From Phanerodontia chrysosporium (Eukaryota > Basidiomycota > Agaricomycetes > Polyporales > Phanerochaetaceae), in the NCBI GenBank assembly GCA_001910725.1, contig MJGA01000003.1, forward strand, positions 744,001-808,000: DNA of 64,000 bases, written 5' to 3'. The notes under the pieces are model-generated. The model searched no databases. It was not told where the DNA came from and saw nothing but the letters and a program-made list of their open reading frames with translations. The translations under genes and the position numbers were made by a program. This document shows, piece by piece, positions 21,776-33,186 of this stretch (position 1 is the stretch's first letter; each line of letters opens with the position of its first letter).

Positions 21776-21910
21776 CAGGTCTTGCAGCGCGTGGAAGCCT
21801 AGGTTGGATTGTTTCGGACATTTCATGTTGTACTACATTTGCTTCACATACTAGACACAGTCAGCTTGCTCTGTGCGCGAGTGTTCCCCTGCTCCGCTCC
21901 AGCGTCTTGT

Positions 21911-21918
21911 TGACGTCA
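21911..21918. promoter_or_regulatory. TGACGTCA (CRE/ATF-type) palindrome
   Basis: A perfect 8-base bZIP site between the ISC1-like gene and the sirtuin gene, about 700 bases before the sirtuin ATG. Binding is inferred only from the word. Confidence 0.35.
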
Positions 21919-21928
21919 TGTGCCCGCG

Positions 21929-21939
21929 ACGCGACGCGT
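21929..21939. promoter_or_regulatory. tandem ACGCG/ACGCGT (MCB-like)
   Basis: ACGCG directly followed by ACGCGT, the core of the MluI cell-cycle box bound by MBF in fungi. It could time expression of the downstream Hst3/4-like sirtuin to S phase. Confidence 0.35.
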
Positions 21940-22622
21940 GGGTAGACGCCGGCGGGTGTCGGGCGGCGGGTTTACACGAGGACCCCAGCCAGTCTTCCAC
22001 GCATGTGATGCTTCGGACACATGCACCTCGAATAGCGGTTGACAGCCCGTGAAACGCACCACGCTGTTGCAACTGCTTTCTCAGCTAATAGTAAACGTGA
22101 CATGCAATCCCTGTCCAACCCTGCGGGCGGCTTTTTGCAAGGAGTTCCTACACCGTAATCAACCGCCGTACCACTATGTGGCGAGCCATATGCAGCCTGA
22201 GATTGCAATTCAAACCAGTCACAGCAAGATGGCACACCTGTCCACGACGATTCCAACAGCCAGGAACTGCGCGTGGCCTATGTTGACATCATACAAGCGC
22301 ATACGCATGCTGATAGACTCTCGAGCCTTTGCACAGCACGTTTGACTTCGCACCAGTCTAGAGCAGTACCTACGGCATTTCAAAGTAGTCTAGTAGTTTG
22401 CCGTGCTTTCTTGTTTTCTTCAGGGTGGCCTGCAACTTTTCAGACGCATCCAGCCTCGTCGGATGGTCCCTGGGGTCCTTTGCGGCAGGCCAAACTAGAC
22501 GCTGCGCCTCTTTGGCGAGGTCCCAGCGCTTCCTTGGTCTGCCTCCCCCTGTTCGCCCTCTTCCTCCAACACCCGGTGTTCCGCGCATTTCAACGCCAGC
22601 AACGCGGCTGGCTCACAGTACC

Positions 22623-24335
22623 ATGTTGGAGAAATACGACCTCGACAACTTCCAGACCGAACCCTTGGCACGACGCGCTCTTTCCAACCTTTCACTCTCT
22701 GTGGCGAAATGCAAGAAGATCGTCGTCGTCACGGGTGCAGGAATATCCTGCTCGTGCGGTATTCCTGTAAGTTCGAGGAGCAGCAACACACCTGCGGAGA
22801 ATTTGCCTCATGCTGCCGGCTAGGACTTTCGCTCCTCGGACGGCCTGTATGCGCTCGTAAAACAGCAGTACCCCGACGTGGTTCTTAAAGGCCGCGACCT
22901 TTTCGACGCCTCCCTGTTCCGCGATGCAACATCCACCGCTGTCTTCTACACCTTCATATCACAACTAAAGCAGTCGATAGACCGCGCCTCTCCGTCAGCG
23001 ACACACAAGTTTCTCAAGACCCTTGACGCGAAAGGCAAACTTCTTCGATCGTACACGCAGAACATCGATGGCCTTGAGGAGCAGGTAGGCCTCTCGGGTA
23101 GCTCAAGTCAAGAGGTTGCACCAGACGCGAAAGGCAAAGGAAAGCTGAGGGCAAAGGACATCCGCAACGTCCAGTTGCATGGTGACATCCATCGCGTGCG
23201 CTGCACGCTCTGTTCGGCCGAGTTCCCATGCACGCCAGAATATCTCGAGTCCTTCGACAAGGGTATTCCTCCCGACTGCGTTGAATGCGCGTCCCGCTGT
23301 GAGTCTCTCTGTCTACCGCGGTTCTACCTGACATTCACCGAGCCGTCCCCAGCGAAAGCCCGCGAGGCTCGTGCAGCACGAGCCCTCAAGGTCGGAACCC
23401 TCCGGCCAGCCATCGTGCTTTACGATGAGCCACATCCCCTTGGCGACGACATCGGTGTCATTCAGACGGCGGACCTCGCTCGCAAACCTGACATGCTCAT
23501 AATCATGGGTACGTCTCTGAAAGTGCACGGCTTTAAGAAACTCGTCAAGGAGTTCGCCCGGGCCGTGCATGAGACCGCACCGCCGAAGGTGAATACTCTC
23601 AACCCAACAAAGAAGTCGTCGGCAAAGTCGCACGCCGGAAAGGTTATCTTTGTGAACAAGACTCCGCCGGGCGCGGAGTGGGAGGGGATCATCGACATCT
23701 GGATACAGGGGGAGTCGGATAGGTGGGTGGAGAAGGTTGTCGAGGACTGGAAGAAGGCGGTGCCGGGGGACTGGGAGGTGCAGCAGAAGTTGGACGGGGC
23801 CTCGAGTGCTAGCGGTGACAGGGGCCCGTTTAAGGTGATGAAGGAGCTGAACGGGGCAGGGATGAAGGGCAAGGGCAAGCGGAACGAGAACATACCACCA
23901 GACGTCATCTCCCTCGCTTGCTTGACGCCGCTGCCAGATTCACCGCCGCCATCTCCTGGCAAGCGACGGACGATCACTTGCCACTATGCGTCGGACGACG
24001 AGGGGGAGTGCAACCCTGCGAAGAAGCGAGCCTCTTCGCGGCTGGACAGGAGCGAGGGCGACGTGGACGACCTGCCACCTGGTTTGCTGTTCGGCAATGC
24101 CGCGAACACGCGGATGGCGAAGAAGGAGGAGGTCGATGATGTCTTCGTGGCGGGCCCTGAGGTGAAGGAGCGGTCGAGGCCAAAGAGCAGGACTGCTGGG
24201 GCTGCAAAGGGAGGGGCCGCGAAGGCCCGGTCAGTGTCACGAGCCAAGGCGACGACATCTGGGCAAAAGGGGAAGGTAGAGTCTGGCAGTAGTACCCAGA
24301 GTCGACGGACTCGAGCAGGGACGAAAGTAAGATGA
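22623..24335 (+). CDS. NAD-dependent deacetylase, Hst3/Hst4-type sirtuin
   Basis: Nuclear sirtuin expected to remove acetyl groups from histone H3 Lys56 and so close chromatin assembly after replication. Motifs in order: KKIVVVTGAGISCSCGIP, DFRSSDGLY after an intron, SYTQNIDGLE, catalytic His in QLHGDIHRVRC, zinc cysteines CTLC and CVEC, GTLRPAIVLYDEPHP (a class I Hst3/4 hallmark), MLIIMGTSLKVHG and KVIFVNKT. The tail of about 170 residues is basic and Ser/Pro-rich and ends in repeated KA/RA blocks that may bind DNA. An in-frame 54-base intron lies just after the second zinc pair (23298-23351). An ATG far upstream is in frame (22398), but its leader looks non-coding. Confidence 0.93.
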
Positions 24336-24554
24336 AGGGATTTTGTCATAGACGGTTTCTTGCGTCTCTTGATTGTGACGAACTCGCACGAGAGATACCA
24401 CCTGCTTCATGTATTCCTAGTTTATCATATATAGTCTAATTCAGCTTCGAACGTCCTAGTATCCAGGCGGGTCCTGTGCAAACAGCATGACATTGCAGCG
24501 AAGCGAGTACCTGACAATATACGGGAGGAAGAGACATGAGGGTACCGAGATGCT
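24336..24554. other. convergent 3' region
   Basis: A 219-base gap between the ends of the sirtuin (plus) and RPB6 (minus) genes. It is AT-rich around 24410-24440 and probably holds both poly(A) sites. Confidence 0.45.
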
Positions 24555-25258
24555 CTAGTCTGTGATCAGCTCTGACACACTCCAGTCCTCGAAGCTGCCA
24601 TCTGGAAGGTAGCGGCGGATGGTGAGAGGAATTTTCCGCTGCGACAGCTCCTTGATGGCGATTTGCAGTGCGTCGGTCTCGCCGTCAAGTGGCACCAGGA
24701 CTGGGGCGTTCATGCTGGACCACAGTTTGGATGTTCAGAGAATCGCCTACGGCTATGGCCCGGGAACACGCACCTGATCTGCAACGCCCGCGTACCCAGC
24801 ACTCGCGCACGCTCGTACTTGGTGAGATACGGCGTCGTCACCCTGACCTTGTTCGGCTGCCGCTCGCCCGTTAGGCCAGGCCGCGCCGCACCGACGTCGG
24901 CTCGTTCTGCGTCGCCCGGTTCGTGCGCGGCAACGCCGTCGGCCATCTCTGCGTCTTGTGGCGCGCCGTTCGCGCCGTCGTAGTTGGTCTGCTCGCCGTT
25001 TTCGTTCGCCTCGCCCTCAGGCTCAGCAAGGAGGTCGTACGTCTCGTCCTGGCGGGTGCAAAACGCAAAGAGTCGGCATGCTGATGCAGGAGCGCGTGGC
25101 GTGCCACAAAAAGGTGGGACGTACTAGGGCATCCTCGCCATATCTGCACGGTGTAAGCTGTGTTGTTCATCCCACAAGCAAGGACCATCGACTCACCCCG
25201 GACCCCCCTCGTAGTCGTAGTCGTCACCCGCGCCGCCACCGTAGCCGTCGTCAGACAT
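24555..25258 (-). CDS. RNA polymerases I/II/III common subunit RPB6 (ABC23)
   Basis: Small acidic subunit shared by the three nuclear RNA polymerases, needed for assembly of the clamp. The start [18 protein letters not shown] is acidic and glycine-rich. The second exon, about 110 residues, continues acidic ([18 protein letters not shown]) and then reaches the invariant core [59 protein letters not shown] and ends in SELITD. The conserved C-terminal half fits the family exactly. At least two introns, after GGPG and after TRALQI. No frame problems. Confidence 0.93.
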
Positions 25259-26640
25259 TTTGGATGCTTAGTAAAAGAGGGTGTTATAGTATTACAGAAG
25301 GTGGACAGGAAGAGGGCCGGCGGAGAAGACGAGGGGCCGTGAAGGGTGAAGAGGTCGAGGCAGCGAGAACACAAATGCAAGCGTCTAGCAACTTCCCAAT
25401 GCGCTTTGATGGCGTCTATCACCGCAGACGGTGTTTGCCGGGCGCGAGCAACCGCGCCCAAATATGGACGGCCTGTCTAGGTTGGTTTGTGCTACATGGT
25501 CTGTCTACACTATCTTCCTCACCAAGCCCGACCGTTACAGACTGCGAACAGACTCAGACTCTCTCAGGTAGCTACGACTAGAATGGCTTTCTCGCGCTCC
25601 GTACCAGGACAGGCTCGTGCCGAAATCACCGAGCTTGCAACCAAAGAGGAAGCGAAGTGGTTGAGAATGGTATAATTCGTTGCCGAGGTTGCTTCCGTGG
25701 ATCTGTCGACGTCGGCGGGGGCGCCATGGGAGCTTCGCGGGAGCAGCGCCTGCTGTCTAAACTCGTTGTTTCCCACGTTCAGAGAGGAACTAGCGTTCAC
25801 AGTGATTGAGGTAAGCATGACTAGTTTTCGGTTTTTTGGGCCGACGATCCTTACTGAGTTCATCGTGTCGTTAGGCTATCCGCGTATCTCGTAGGATGGG
25901 CCACACTGCATGTTCAACGGGCAGCACCCACATGCAAACAGGACTAGAACTACTCGCTGGGCTCTGCCCGAGCAGCCTGCCATGTAGCGGCCAGGTTCGG
26001 ACCGCATGTGATCTGTTGCCTACATTTTGAGGGGCTCGGTCGAAGAAGCAGCAAGGCGCTCATGAATCGAGCCGTTTGGTAGCATCGTGGCGGAGAAGCA
26101 GCGCAGCGTCTCAGAAAGGCAGGTCTCCACCATCTGACCAGGTTCCCTTTTCATCTTTCCTCAAGTGGTATTCGCGGGCGAAAGGTACGTGACGGTTGCG
26201 TGCATGCGAACTATGTCTGTTGAGTACTCGTGGCCCTTGCAGCTTGCTGATGTTTGATACACATAGCCCAGCAGCTGGGGACCCAGGATCGAGGGTGGGC
26301 AGGGGCCTGTTGTTGGGACCATTTGCGTCACTGGGAGGCGGTGGTGACGGAAAATGCAGCTACTGTCACTCTTGGCCGCGTTGGCTGATGTCACAGCGGC
26401 AGATGGCCCCGCGCCGCTTCTCGCGCTGTTCGCTGTTACATGCGGCTATCGTCCCCGCCACGCGACGCCCGACCTTTCACAAAATTTGCTCTCAATATAT
26501 ATCATTTATCGCCCCACAGATCAGCCCCAGGGTTTGTCCTCCTCCATCGTCGTGCATACGTCTCCCCCGTTCCCCAGACCATCCGTCTCTCGCCTCCCCT
26601 CATCTCTCTACTCTTTTGCTTCTTCGCACAATCCGGCTAC
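25259..26640. other. long intergenic region, divergent promoters
   Basis: 1.4 kb between the start of RPB6 and the start of the two-RRM gene. Open frames exist on both strands but none shows a domain, good splice sites or similarity. A CAATATATATC element near 26491-26501 could be the core promoter of the RRM gene. Confidence 0.4.
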
Positions 26641-29600
26641 ATGCCTTCTAAGCATACCGCGCAAGACCGCGCGTGGGGCACTCGTTACGACACTTTGAAG
26701 CTATCCACTCCTCCGTCGTCTCCCTCGGTGCAGCGCAAAGATACCCCTACAGCTAGCTCAACACCTAACAGCCCTAGCACAACCCATACCAAAGACACCA
26801 CCCGTTCCAGTTCCATCGCTACACCCACCAAGCCCGAGTCAACGTCGCAAGACGCCTCCATCTTCATTGGAAGGTGAGTATATGCGCATTGTATGAAAGA
26901 CCAAGTTTTCATATTTGACTAGTTTGCCTACTGCGACGGACTACTTAGAAGTCAGTCGCCTTCTAACAGAGCATCTCTCCGAGCATCCAGAGATCAAGAG
27001 CGTGAAGGTTGTCCGCGATTCAAAGGGAGGTACTTGCGCGTTCGCCCAATGCGATGTAGGTCATCTGCCCTGGTTTTGTTAAGTCATCACCCTCATGTGC
27101 ACACCGTGGTACAGAATGCTTCTACCGCTTCTCATTTACTTGAGAAGCTCTTGAACACGGCCCATCAACGCCCATTCCTTGGACGCTACCTGCGTTTTGA
27201 ATATGCACGTGCTTTCCGCACGTTATTAATCTCCTATCGGTATGTTCGGCTCATTGCCTCGATGTATGCGGTGGTTATATGCCTATTCAGCGTTCCAGAG
27301 CGCACTGCGTTCCCAAACTCGGGGATGGACTCGTCTTTCGACGGCGATCATCCGTCTGACTTGACTCTTCCTCGTGCGATGCGAATTTATAAGCCACAGA
27401 ACGGAAAGTGAGTAATATTATGCACGTGGGAGTGCGTTCACTTAGTACGGTACAGATACTATGCAGTTCTCTATGACGCCGAAGCTGTTGACTTCGAGTC
27501 AAAAGTATCATGTCAGGCGTCGTCTGGGGATGTCTCCTCTACCAGAGCTTCCCTTGACGGCGCGGGACTGTTCCTTTCTCCTCTGCAGTTTGACGGTGAA
27601 GTGAGTATAAAATACCTCATATATGCTCGTATTCAATGACGTCTCGCAGTCACTTCGCAAGATCGCAATGGCGTTCGGGCCCGTCGAGCACTTCGGACCG
27701 TTTGTCTCGGAGGTCGAAGGTAGATCATCTGCAATATCGCTCATAAAAATGTTCGACTCAATATGAATGTATAGGGCTGGCTTCCGGGCCAAACCTCCGG
27801 TCACATAGCGGACCGCGCTCCACGGCCATGGACGAACGTATATGGGAAATCAAATGGGAACATCGAGACGACTGTATGAATGCTCAGATGGTACGTATCA
27901 AGTCGTTGTTCGCTGCAGTAACATCATCATTGACTTCTTGTACAGACACTACGCAACGTTCCTCACCTCAGCGTGACCTGGGCGCATCGCTCCTACGCTG
28001 ACACCGGCGCGGGACTAGAATCGCGCTTCGGTAGTCCCAGTCTGGCGTCCTCCCCTCGATTCCTGCCAGGATCTCGATCGCGTACACAATCTCGCAGTTA
28101 CCATGCACCAGGGACGGATCTTCAGCGATTTGTACCCGCCGGCATGAGCCCTACTATGTCTGCCCTAAGGATCCCATACTCGCCTTCCCAGAACGCCAGT
28201 GCCTTGTCCCCGAGGTCTATTCCTTTCATTCCCTCAGCGCGCCTTTCACTGTCAGAGCGTCTCCGTCTGTCGCGGCCGACAAGTCCACAACGGAATCAGA
28301 GGGTCAAGATACGACCGTTGTCGCTGACTTTTCCGACAATGACTTCCCGCCGCTGCGCCAGTCGGAAGGCATCCGCCATCCCCGAAAAGTTGTTCGCCCG
28401 CCGGCCCTGTCCTGGACCTTGCGAGACATGCAGAGGGAGTTAACCTCTCAGGATTCAGCATTATCCGCATCTCCCTCCTCATCGTTGTCGGTTCAGCCAT
28501 CTACACCTGTTCCGGCCGACGGGCTCATGTCCCCAGACAGTAACGAAAGCATCTCGAGCTCTGGGCCTTATCGGGAGGATGCAGAGCTCGAGGACGACAG
28601 CGCATTCTACGGAGCGCAAGAGATTGCTGTCCCACCGACCCCGGCCTTTACGACCGCGTCAATCACGCCTATTACTCCCGGAACTGCCCTCTCCTTTCCC
28701 CACACCCCGGTCAGTACTAGGACGGCCATTACGGCAGAGGAGTCTTGTGCCACTGATAGCTTCGGTATGTCGTCTAAGAACGACGACATCTTTACGAGAC
28801 ATGACATGGGTAAAGAGATCAATCCGCTCTGGATCTTCGCCGGGAGTCTAGACGTAACGGGGAGGGACCCTTGGACGGAGACCAAAGTGCGGAACGTGTT
28901 CTGTGTATATGGCGATATCGAGGCGCTCGAATTCTATTGCAAGCCAGGTCAGTTTATGTGGTTCGTAAACAGCGGTGTAAGCTTTCCGCTAATGCGAGCA
29001 TCTAGGTGCCACTTGCGCTTTCGCGTTCGTCAAGTACCAAGACACAGCCGCCAGCGAGCGCGCTGTAGCTGCTGAGGTACGTCTCCTGAGTACCTTCGCA
29101 GCTATGGACTCATAGGCGTTCCCAGCATCTGAAGCTGTACAATGGTCGCCCCATCCGTGTTCGGCTTCGCGAGATGCATCCATCGTCGCGTGCCATCCAA
29201 AAGTTCCCAAAGACGCGCTCACGCCAGCCTTATGGCGCTGGGCCTGGTGCCTACAGGAGACCCTACGGAAATGCAGCGCAACTAAGCGATGACCTTCGCG
29301 TTCAGCCTAATCTCCAGCTCCAGCAGTCGTTCCACCCCCTCTCGAGCGATTTCGCGCAGCCGATGGCCACGTCTGTCCCCCGACCTGCCCCTTCGATGGC
29401 ACCTGCCACTCACTCGGCATCTTCGGGCGCGAACAGTCCTGCAAAGAAAGCTGCTGCTACTCACGACCTGGTGCAAGAACGTCCTGTCAGTGCGACATCG
29501 GGTTCCATCCCCTCGCCTCCGCCTTCCACTGCGCCACCAGCGACAATAGCACATGTGCAGTCTTACATGGCACCGCCTCAGCCGTGGATGCATGCAATGG

Positions 29601-30691
29601 CGCCGTACGGATATCCAATCCTTACCATCCAGGCTACGTCGGTTATGCGCCTGCTGCAGGATATCGCCCTGGACCCGCTGGCGCTGAGTCTGTCGTTCAT
29701 ACACCATACCAATGGCCTGGGTACACGTACAGGGTGAGTTCTTCTCTCTCTCACCCAGTGGGGCTTGATTTTAACCTAGGACAGCCGAACCCTGCCGTCC
29801 ATCAAGTAGTATGCCAACCGCCGCACCGCCCGCTGGGGAGACGTCTCACGCCCAGGCCCAACCTCCGCTACGACCAGCAGGTTTTATTGAAGGCGATCAG
29901 CTCATACCCTTATATCCACCTGAGGCACTTAATCAATATATGACGGGGTCTAACCAGACTACCTCGCAGTCGCCTCCGCCTCATAGCGCCTCTACCACCC
30001 AGCCTCACTCCGCGCCTGCTACAGCTAGTTGGCCTCATTACGTTCCAGGACCTCCCCCGATGGTGCCATACCCATACTCATATGCCCAGGCTATGCCTCC
30101 TGGGGCGCCTTCACAGCAGCCGCCTATGGCAGCGGGCCAGTACGCTGTTCATCCGTGGCCTCCGACCGGCGCTGTTCCTTATCTGGCAGCACCTCACGTC
30201 TTTCCGTCGTCACATCAGCATCTTCACGCCGGAGCTTACCCCCAACCCTTCATGCCTTCCCAATCGAGCCAGTCTGTCGCTATGGCGCCCTCGACGTCGT
30301 TCAGAGGTGCCGGCAACGGCCTTCCACTGGCAGCACCAGTTAGCCAACACGACCTCGGCAATGCTTCGAAAGGCTTTCCTGCTGCTGGACCAAGGCGTTT
30401 TGTTTCGCATAACGGGCCACCGGGCCATTCTGCGGATCCGGGGCACGGTCAAGGTTTTCGGGGAATGCCCCGGAACGGAGGCGTCAGTCCCGGTCGTCGG
30501 CCTTCGCCGCCACACTTGAGCCGGCGTGGCTCGGGTGGTGTGAGTGCGTCCTACAGCTTTGGTGGCGATGGGTCGGGGCCTGTCCAGGGGCATCCTTCCC
30601 CCATCAGTACCCCGGCTCGCACCCGCAGCACATGCACGTCAGGACGAGTGGGTCGTACCCTACTATCATGAACCCAGCCGCGATGACGTAG
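26641..30691 (+). CDS. two-RRM RNA-binding protein with long Pro/Gln/Tyr-rich tail
   Basis: Large multi-exon gene, roughly 1,080 residues. A Ser/Thr/Pro leader (MPSKHTAQDRAWGTRYDTLK) precedes RRM 1: ASIFIGRLP, IKSVKVVRDSKGGTCAFAQC, PFLGRYLRFEYARAF. The middle is low complexity. RRM 2 reads PLWIFAGSLDVTGRDPWTE, VRNVFCVYGDIEALEFYCK, ATCAFVKYQDTAASERAV and LYNGRPIRVRLREMHP. The last 450 residues are prion-like, rich in Pro, Gln, Tyr, Gly and Ser. RRM 2 lacks clear RNP1 aromatics. It resembles Mei2/Whi3-style regulators only in layout. Three apparent single-base losses: somewhere in 28060-28270, at 29615-29616 and at the C run 30598-30602; correcting the last moves the stop from 30671 to 30691. 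Confidence 0.75.
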
Positions 30692-31241
30692 AGGTACTGT
30701 CGCTTTGGACTAAAGATCGCTGTCTCGCTCACTCTTTCACCGTATCAATCTTTACTGTTCTTTCTCTGGTCATCTTCAGTTCTCGTCTAGTCTCACTTAA
30801 TCTTCCCCAATGTTCTCTTAATGTTCCTCTCTCCGGGTCACGGCGGACATGTTAGAAAAACAAAGATAATATTTAACCATCGTTTCCTATTTATATCATG
30901 TTCAGAGCTGTATGACTTTATAATATAAGTACGTAGCCGTTGTTTGATGACTCTGCAGCGCATGTTATTCGACAACTTTGCTCAAAGACCAGCGACGCTC
31001 TCATCAATTTCGTGGCTTGTGGCTGCGGTATTTGTTTGGCTGTGTTTGTGACGAGCGCGCTACATCCGCGCCTTGGTTTGCCGCTTTTACGATGAACGGC
31101 CATGGATAATCTGCATATGGGGCTGGCTGCTCCAGCCTCCGTCGAGCAGCGAAGCTGGGGAGATGATAAAAAATCACATATCCCACGCCGAGCCTTCTGC
31201 TAGTGCAGAGCGCAGCCTTTCGCGACATAACCACGGCCGAA
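30692..31241. other. intergenic
   Basis: 3' flank of the RRM gene (AT-rich near 30855-30925) and promoter of the lipase gene. Nothing else recognised. Confidence 0.45.
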
Positions 31242-32851
31242 ATGTCCCTTGTGCCCCTTGTCATCGTGGAAGGTTTTCTTGGAGGGGCGGGCTCCTTCCT
31301 GTGGGGGAATTTCCACGGGCACTGTGACCCTACTGGTCATGTGGATGTCAAGCAGGCGGCGGGCCGGCAGATCATCTTCGTCAGGTTAGTCACAAATATC
31401 TGGATCTTCCGAGTTATGACGGCTGAACGGCCTTCAGCATCGGTCCGGTCAGTTCCCTCCACGATCGAGCTTGCGAATTGTATTATGCTCTGAAAGGAGG
31501 CACAGGTAGGTCTATGTGTTGCGCCCGAGCTTTTATCCAGTCTTACGCCTTTCCAGTGGATTATGGGGCCGAACATGCTTACGCTAATGGCCACGGACGT
31601 TACGGCCGCCATCATAGCCAAGGCCTGTATCCGGGCTGGTCCTCAGAGAAGCCTCTTCACTTCTTCGGTCACTCCATGGTAAGATTTGTGTCCTTTAATA
31701 GATGGCCTTCACAGCGCTCATGCGCTACCAGGGAGGACCAACAGTTACTAAGCTCCAGCGGTTACTGGAAATTGGCTTCTTCGGCAGGTCGGAGAGCCCA
31801 GACATGATTCTATCGCTGACAGCAGGTTGGTCTTTCGTGTTCAACCATATTATTCACGTACCAATTGCCACAATCGTCAGTATCCTCACCATTCCGCGGC
31901 ACTCAGGCAGTTTACACGCTCGGCGAGTGCGCAGACAACGCACCACGCGTCCGGCCATTCTCCGTGGGATATCTGCTCACGAAGGGCGTTCATATCGCAT
32001 CCTATCTCTCGCCACACATGCCAAGCTTTCTCGACATGCATGCCGAAGCCCGGTCACTGTCCTACGCGTCGATGACACTCCGAGAGTTCGTTGCTACACT
32101 GCGACAGAGCAAGTGGGGTGAGAGCCGCGACGCTGCGCCATTCGATGTTACCTTTGAGGCTGCGGACATGCGTGAGGCGAACGAGGAAGGTCTACCCTTC
32201 TCTGGGACATACTATAGAAGTTACACTGCGTATATGGTATGCGCCGCGTCATCCGGTTCTCAACTTGAAGGCCCTCGTAGACTGATTGCTGCCTAGACGC
32301 GTACGGGCTCGACACCCTCGAAATACCAAGGGCCTTCCCTGCGTTATGCGATACTCAACCCTCCGTTGTTCGTGCTATCTTCACTCATGGAGACCTTCGA
32401 CTTCTCCATCCTCAAACCGTCGCCCTCCATCATCAGTCTCAATGCTTCATACCAGTTCAGGCGATCTTTGTGGCGTGACCGGGGTCAGGAATCCCTTCGA
32501 TCAAACGATGGCGTTGTTCCAGTATTTTCCCAGTGGCACCCTTGCGATTGCTCGTAGGTCCATGGTATCATCTAATCGAACATCGCCGTGTTGAATAACT
32601 GGGCACACAGGGCAACAACGTGCCGTCATTGGTCTCAGCCACTTCAGGAAGTACGTGTTTTCGCCGACCTCCCGGGCCCGACTCCCGGCGTATGGGAGGT
32701 TTTCGAAGTTCCAGAAGCAACGCACGTCTCTCTCGTACCATTCTGGTTCGCGAGCGAGCGCCAGTGTGCTTTCTGGAGATCCGTTGGCTCCTGGCTTCGA
32801 GCAATAGACCAGGAGGTCGAGGTGAGGTCCAAAAAGAAGTCCGTCGGTTGA
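31242..32851 (+). CDS. alpha/beta-hydrolase lipase (bacterial/thermophilic-lipase-like)
   Basis: Seven or eight exons give about 420 residues. Start MSLVPLVIVEGFLGGAGSFL, with the oxyanion region near the start and no signal peptide. The middle reads SIGPVSSLHDRACELYYALK, VDYGAEHA, HHSQGLYPGWSSEKPLHFFG and the nucleophile elbow GHSMGGPTVTKLQ, where the intron at 31680-31731 falls between M and GG. Then VSSPFRGTQAVYTLGECADN, AASYL-type lid sequence FSVGYLLTKG, and C-terminal NDGVVPVFSQWHPCDC (Asp of the triad), RHWSQPLQEVRVFADLPG, THVSLVPFWF (catalytic His). The order matches the Staphylococcus/Geobacillus family I.5 lipases as found in basidiomycetes. Intracellular or membrane-linked. All frames join without correction. 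Confidence 0.85.
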
Positions 32852-33186
32852 CCCAGGGATTGTAGCTATTTGCACCTTCTCGAGAATAGCATCTCCGTGG
32901 GCTTGAGTGATGCAGCCGTTGCAAGGGACCCGAGGTTCAACAGGTGCGCACCGGTAATCGCGGTCATGTCAGGACGCTGTGTGTCGCCGCGACGCGAGGC
33001 ACGTTGATCCCAGTTTCCAAAGTGTAGATGTGAAGGACGCGCATTGCACAGCCGCCAGCGTGAAGCGATGCATGGCGCATTGCTCGCTTGCGGCCAAAAC
33101 ATTGATAGCCGCTCTCGCGGGCGCAGTACATATGCAAGCATGTTGGCTTCAACGCGACACACTTCGATCCCGCTTAACTTATCCCA
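32852..33186. other. intergenic
   Basis: 335 bases between the lipase stop and the next ATG, holding a 3' flank and promoter. The open frames here run antisense or lack coding features. Confidence 0.4.

Larger units (their letters stand above)
21776..22622. other. intergenic with CRE and ACGCG sites
   Basis: No gene recognised. It contains a perfect TGACGTCA palindrome and two abutting ACGCG words near 21911-21939 (separate entries) and the promoter of the sirtuin gene. Confidence 0.45.

Noticed and set aside
25564..25863. Minus-strand 99-codon frame upstream of the RRM gene
   Set aside because: No domain and no splice partners; the composition looks intergenic.
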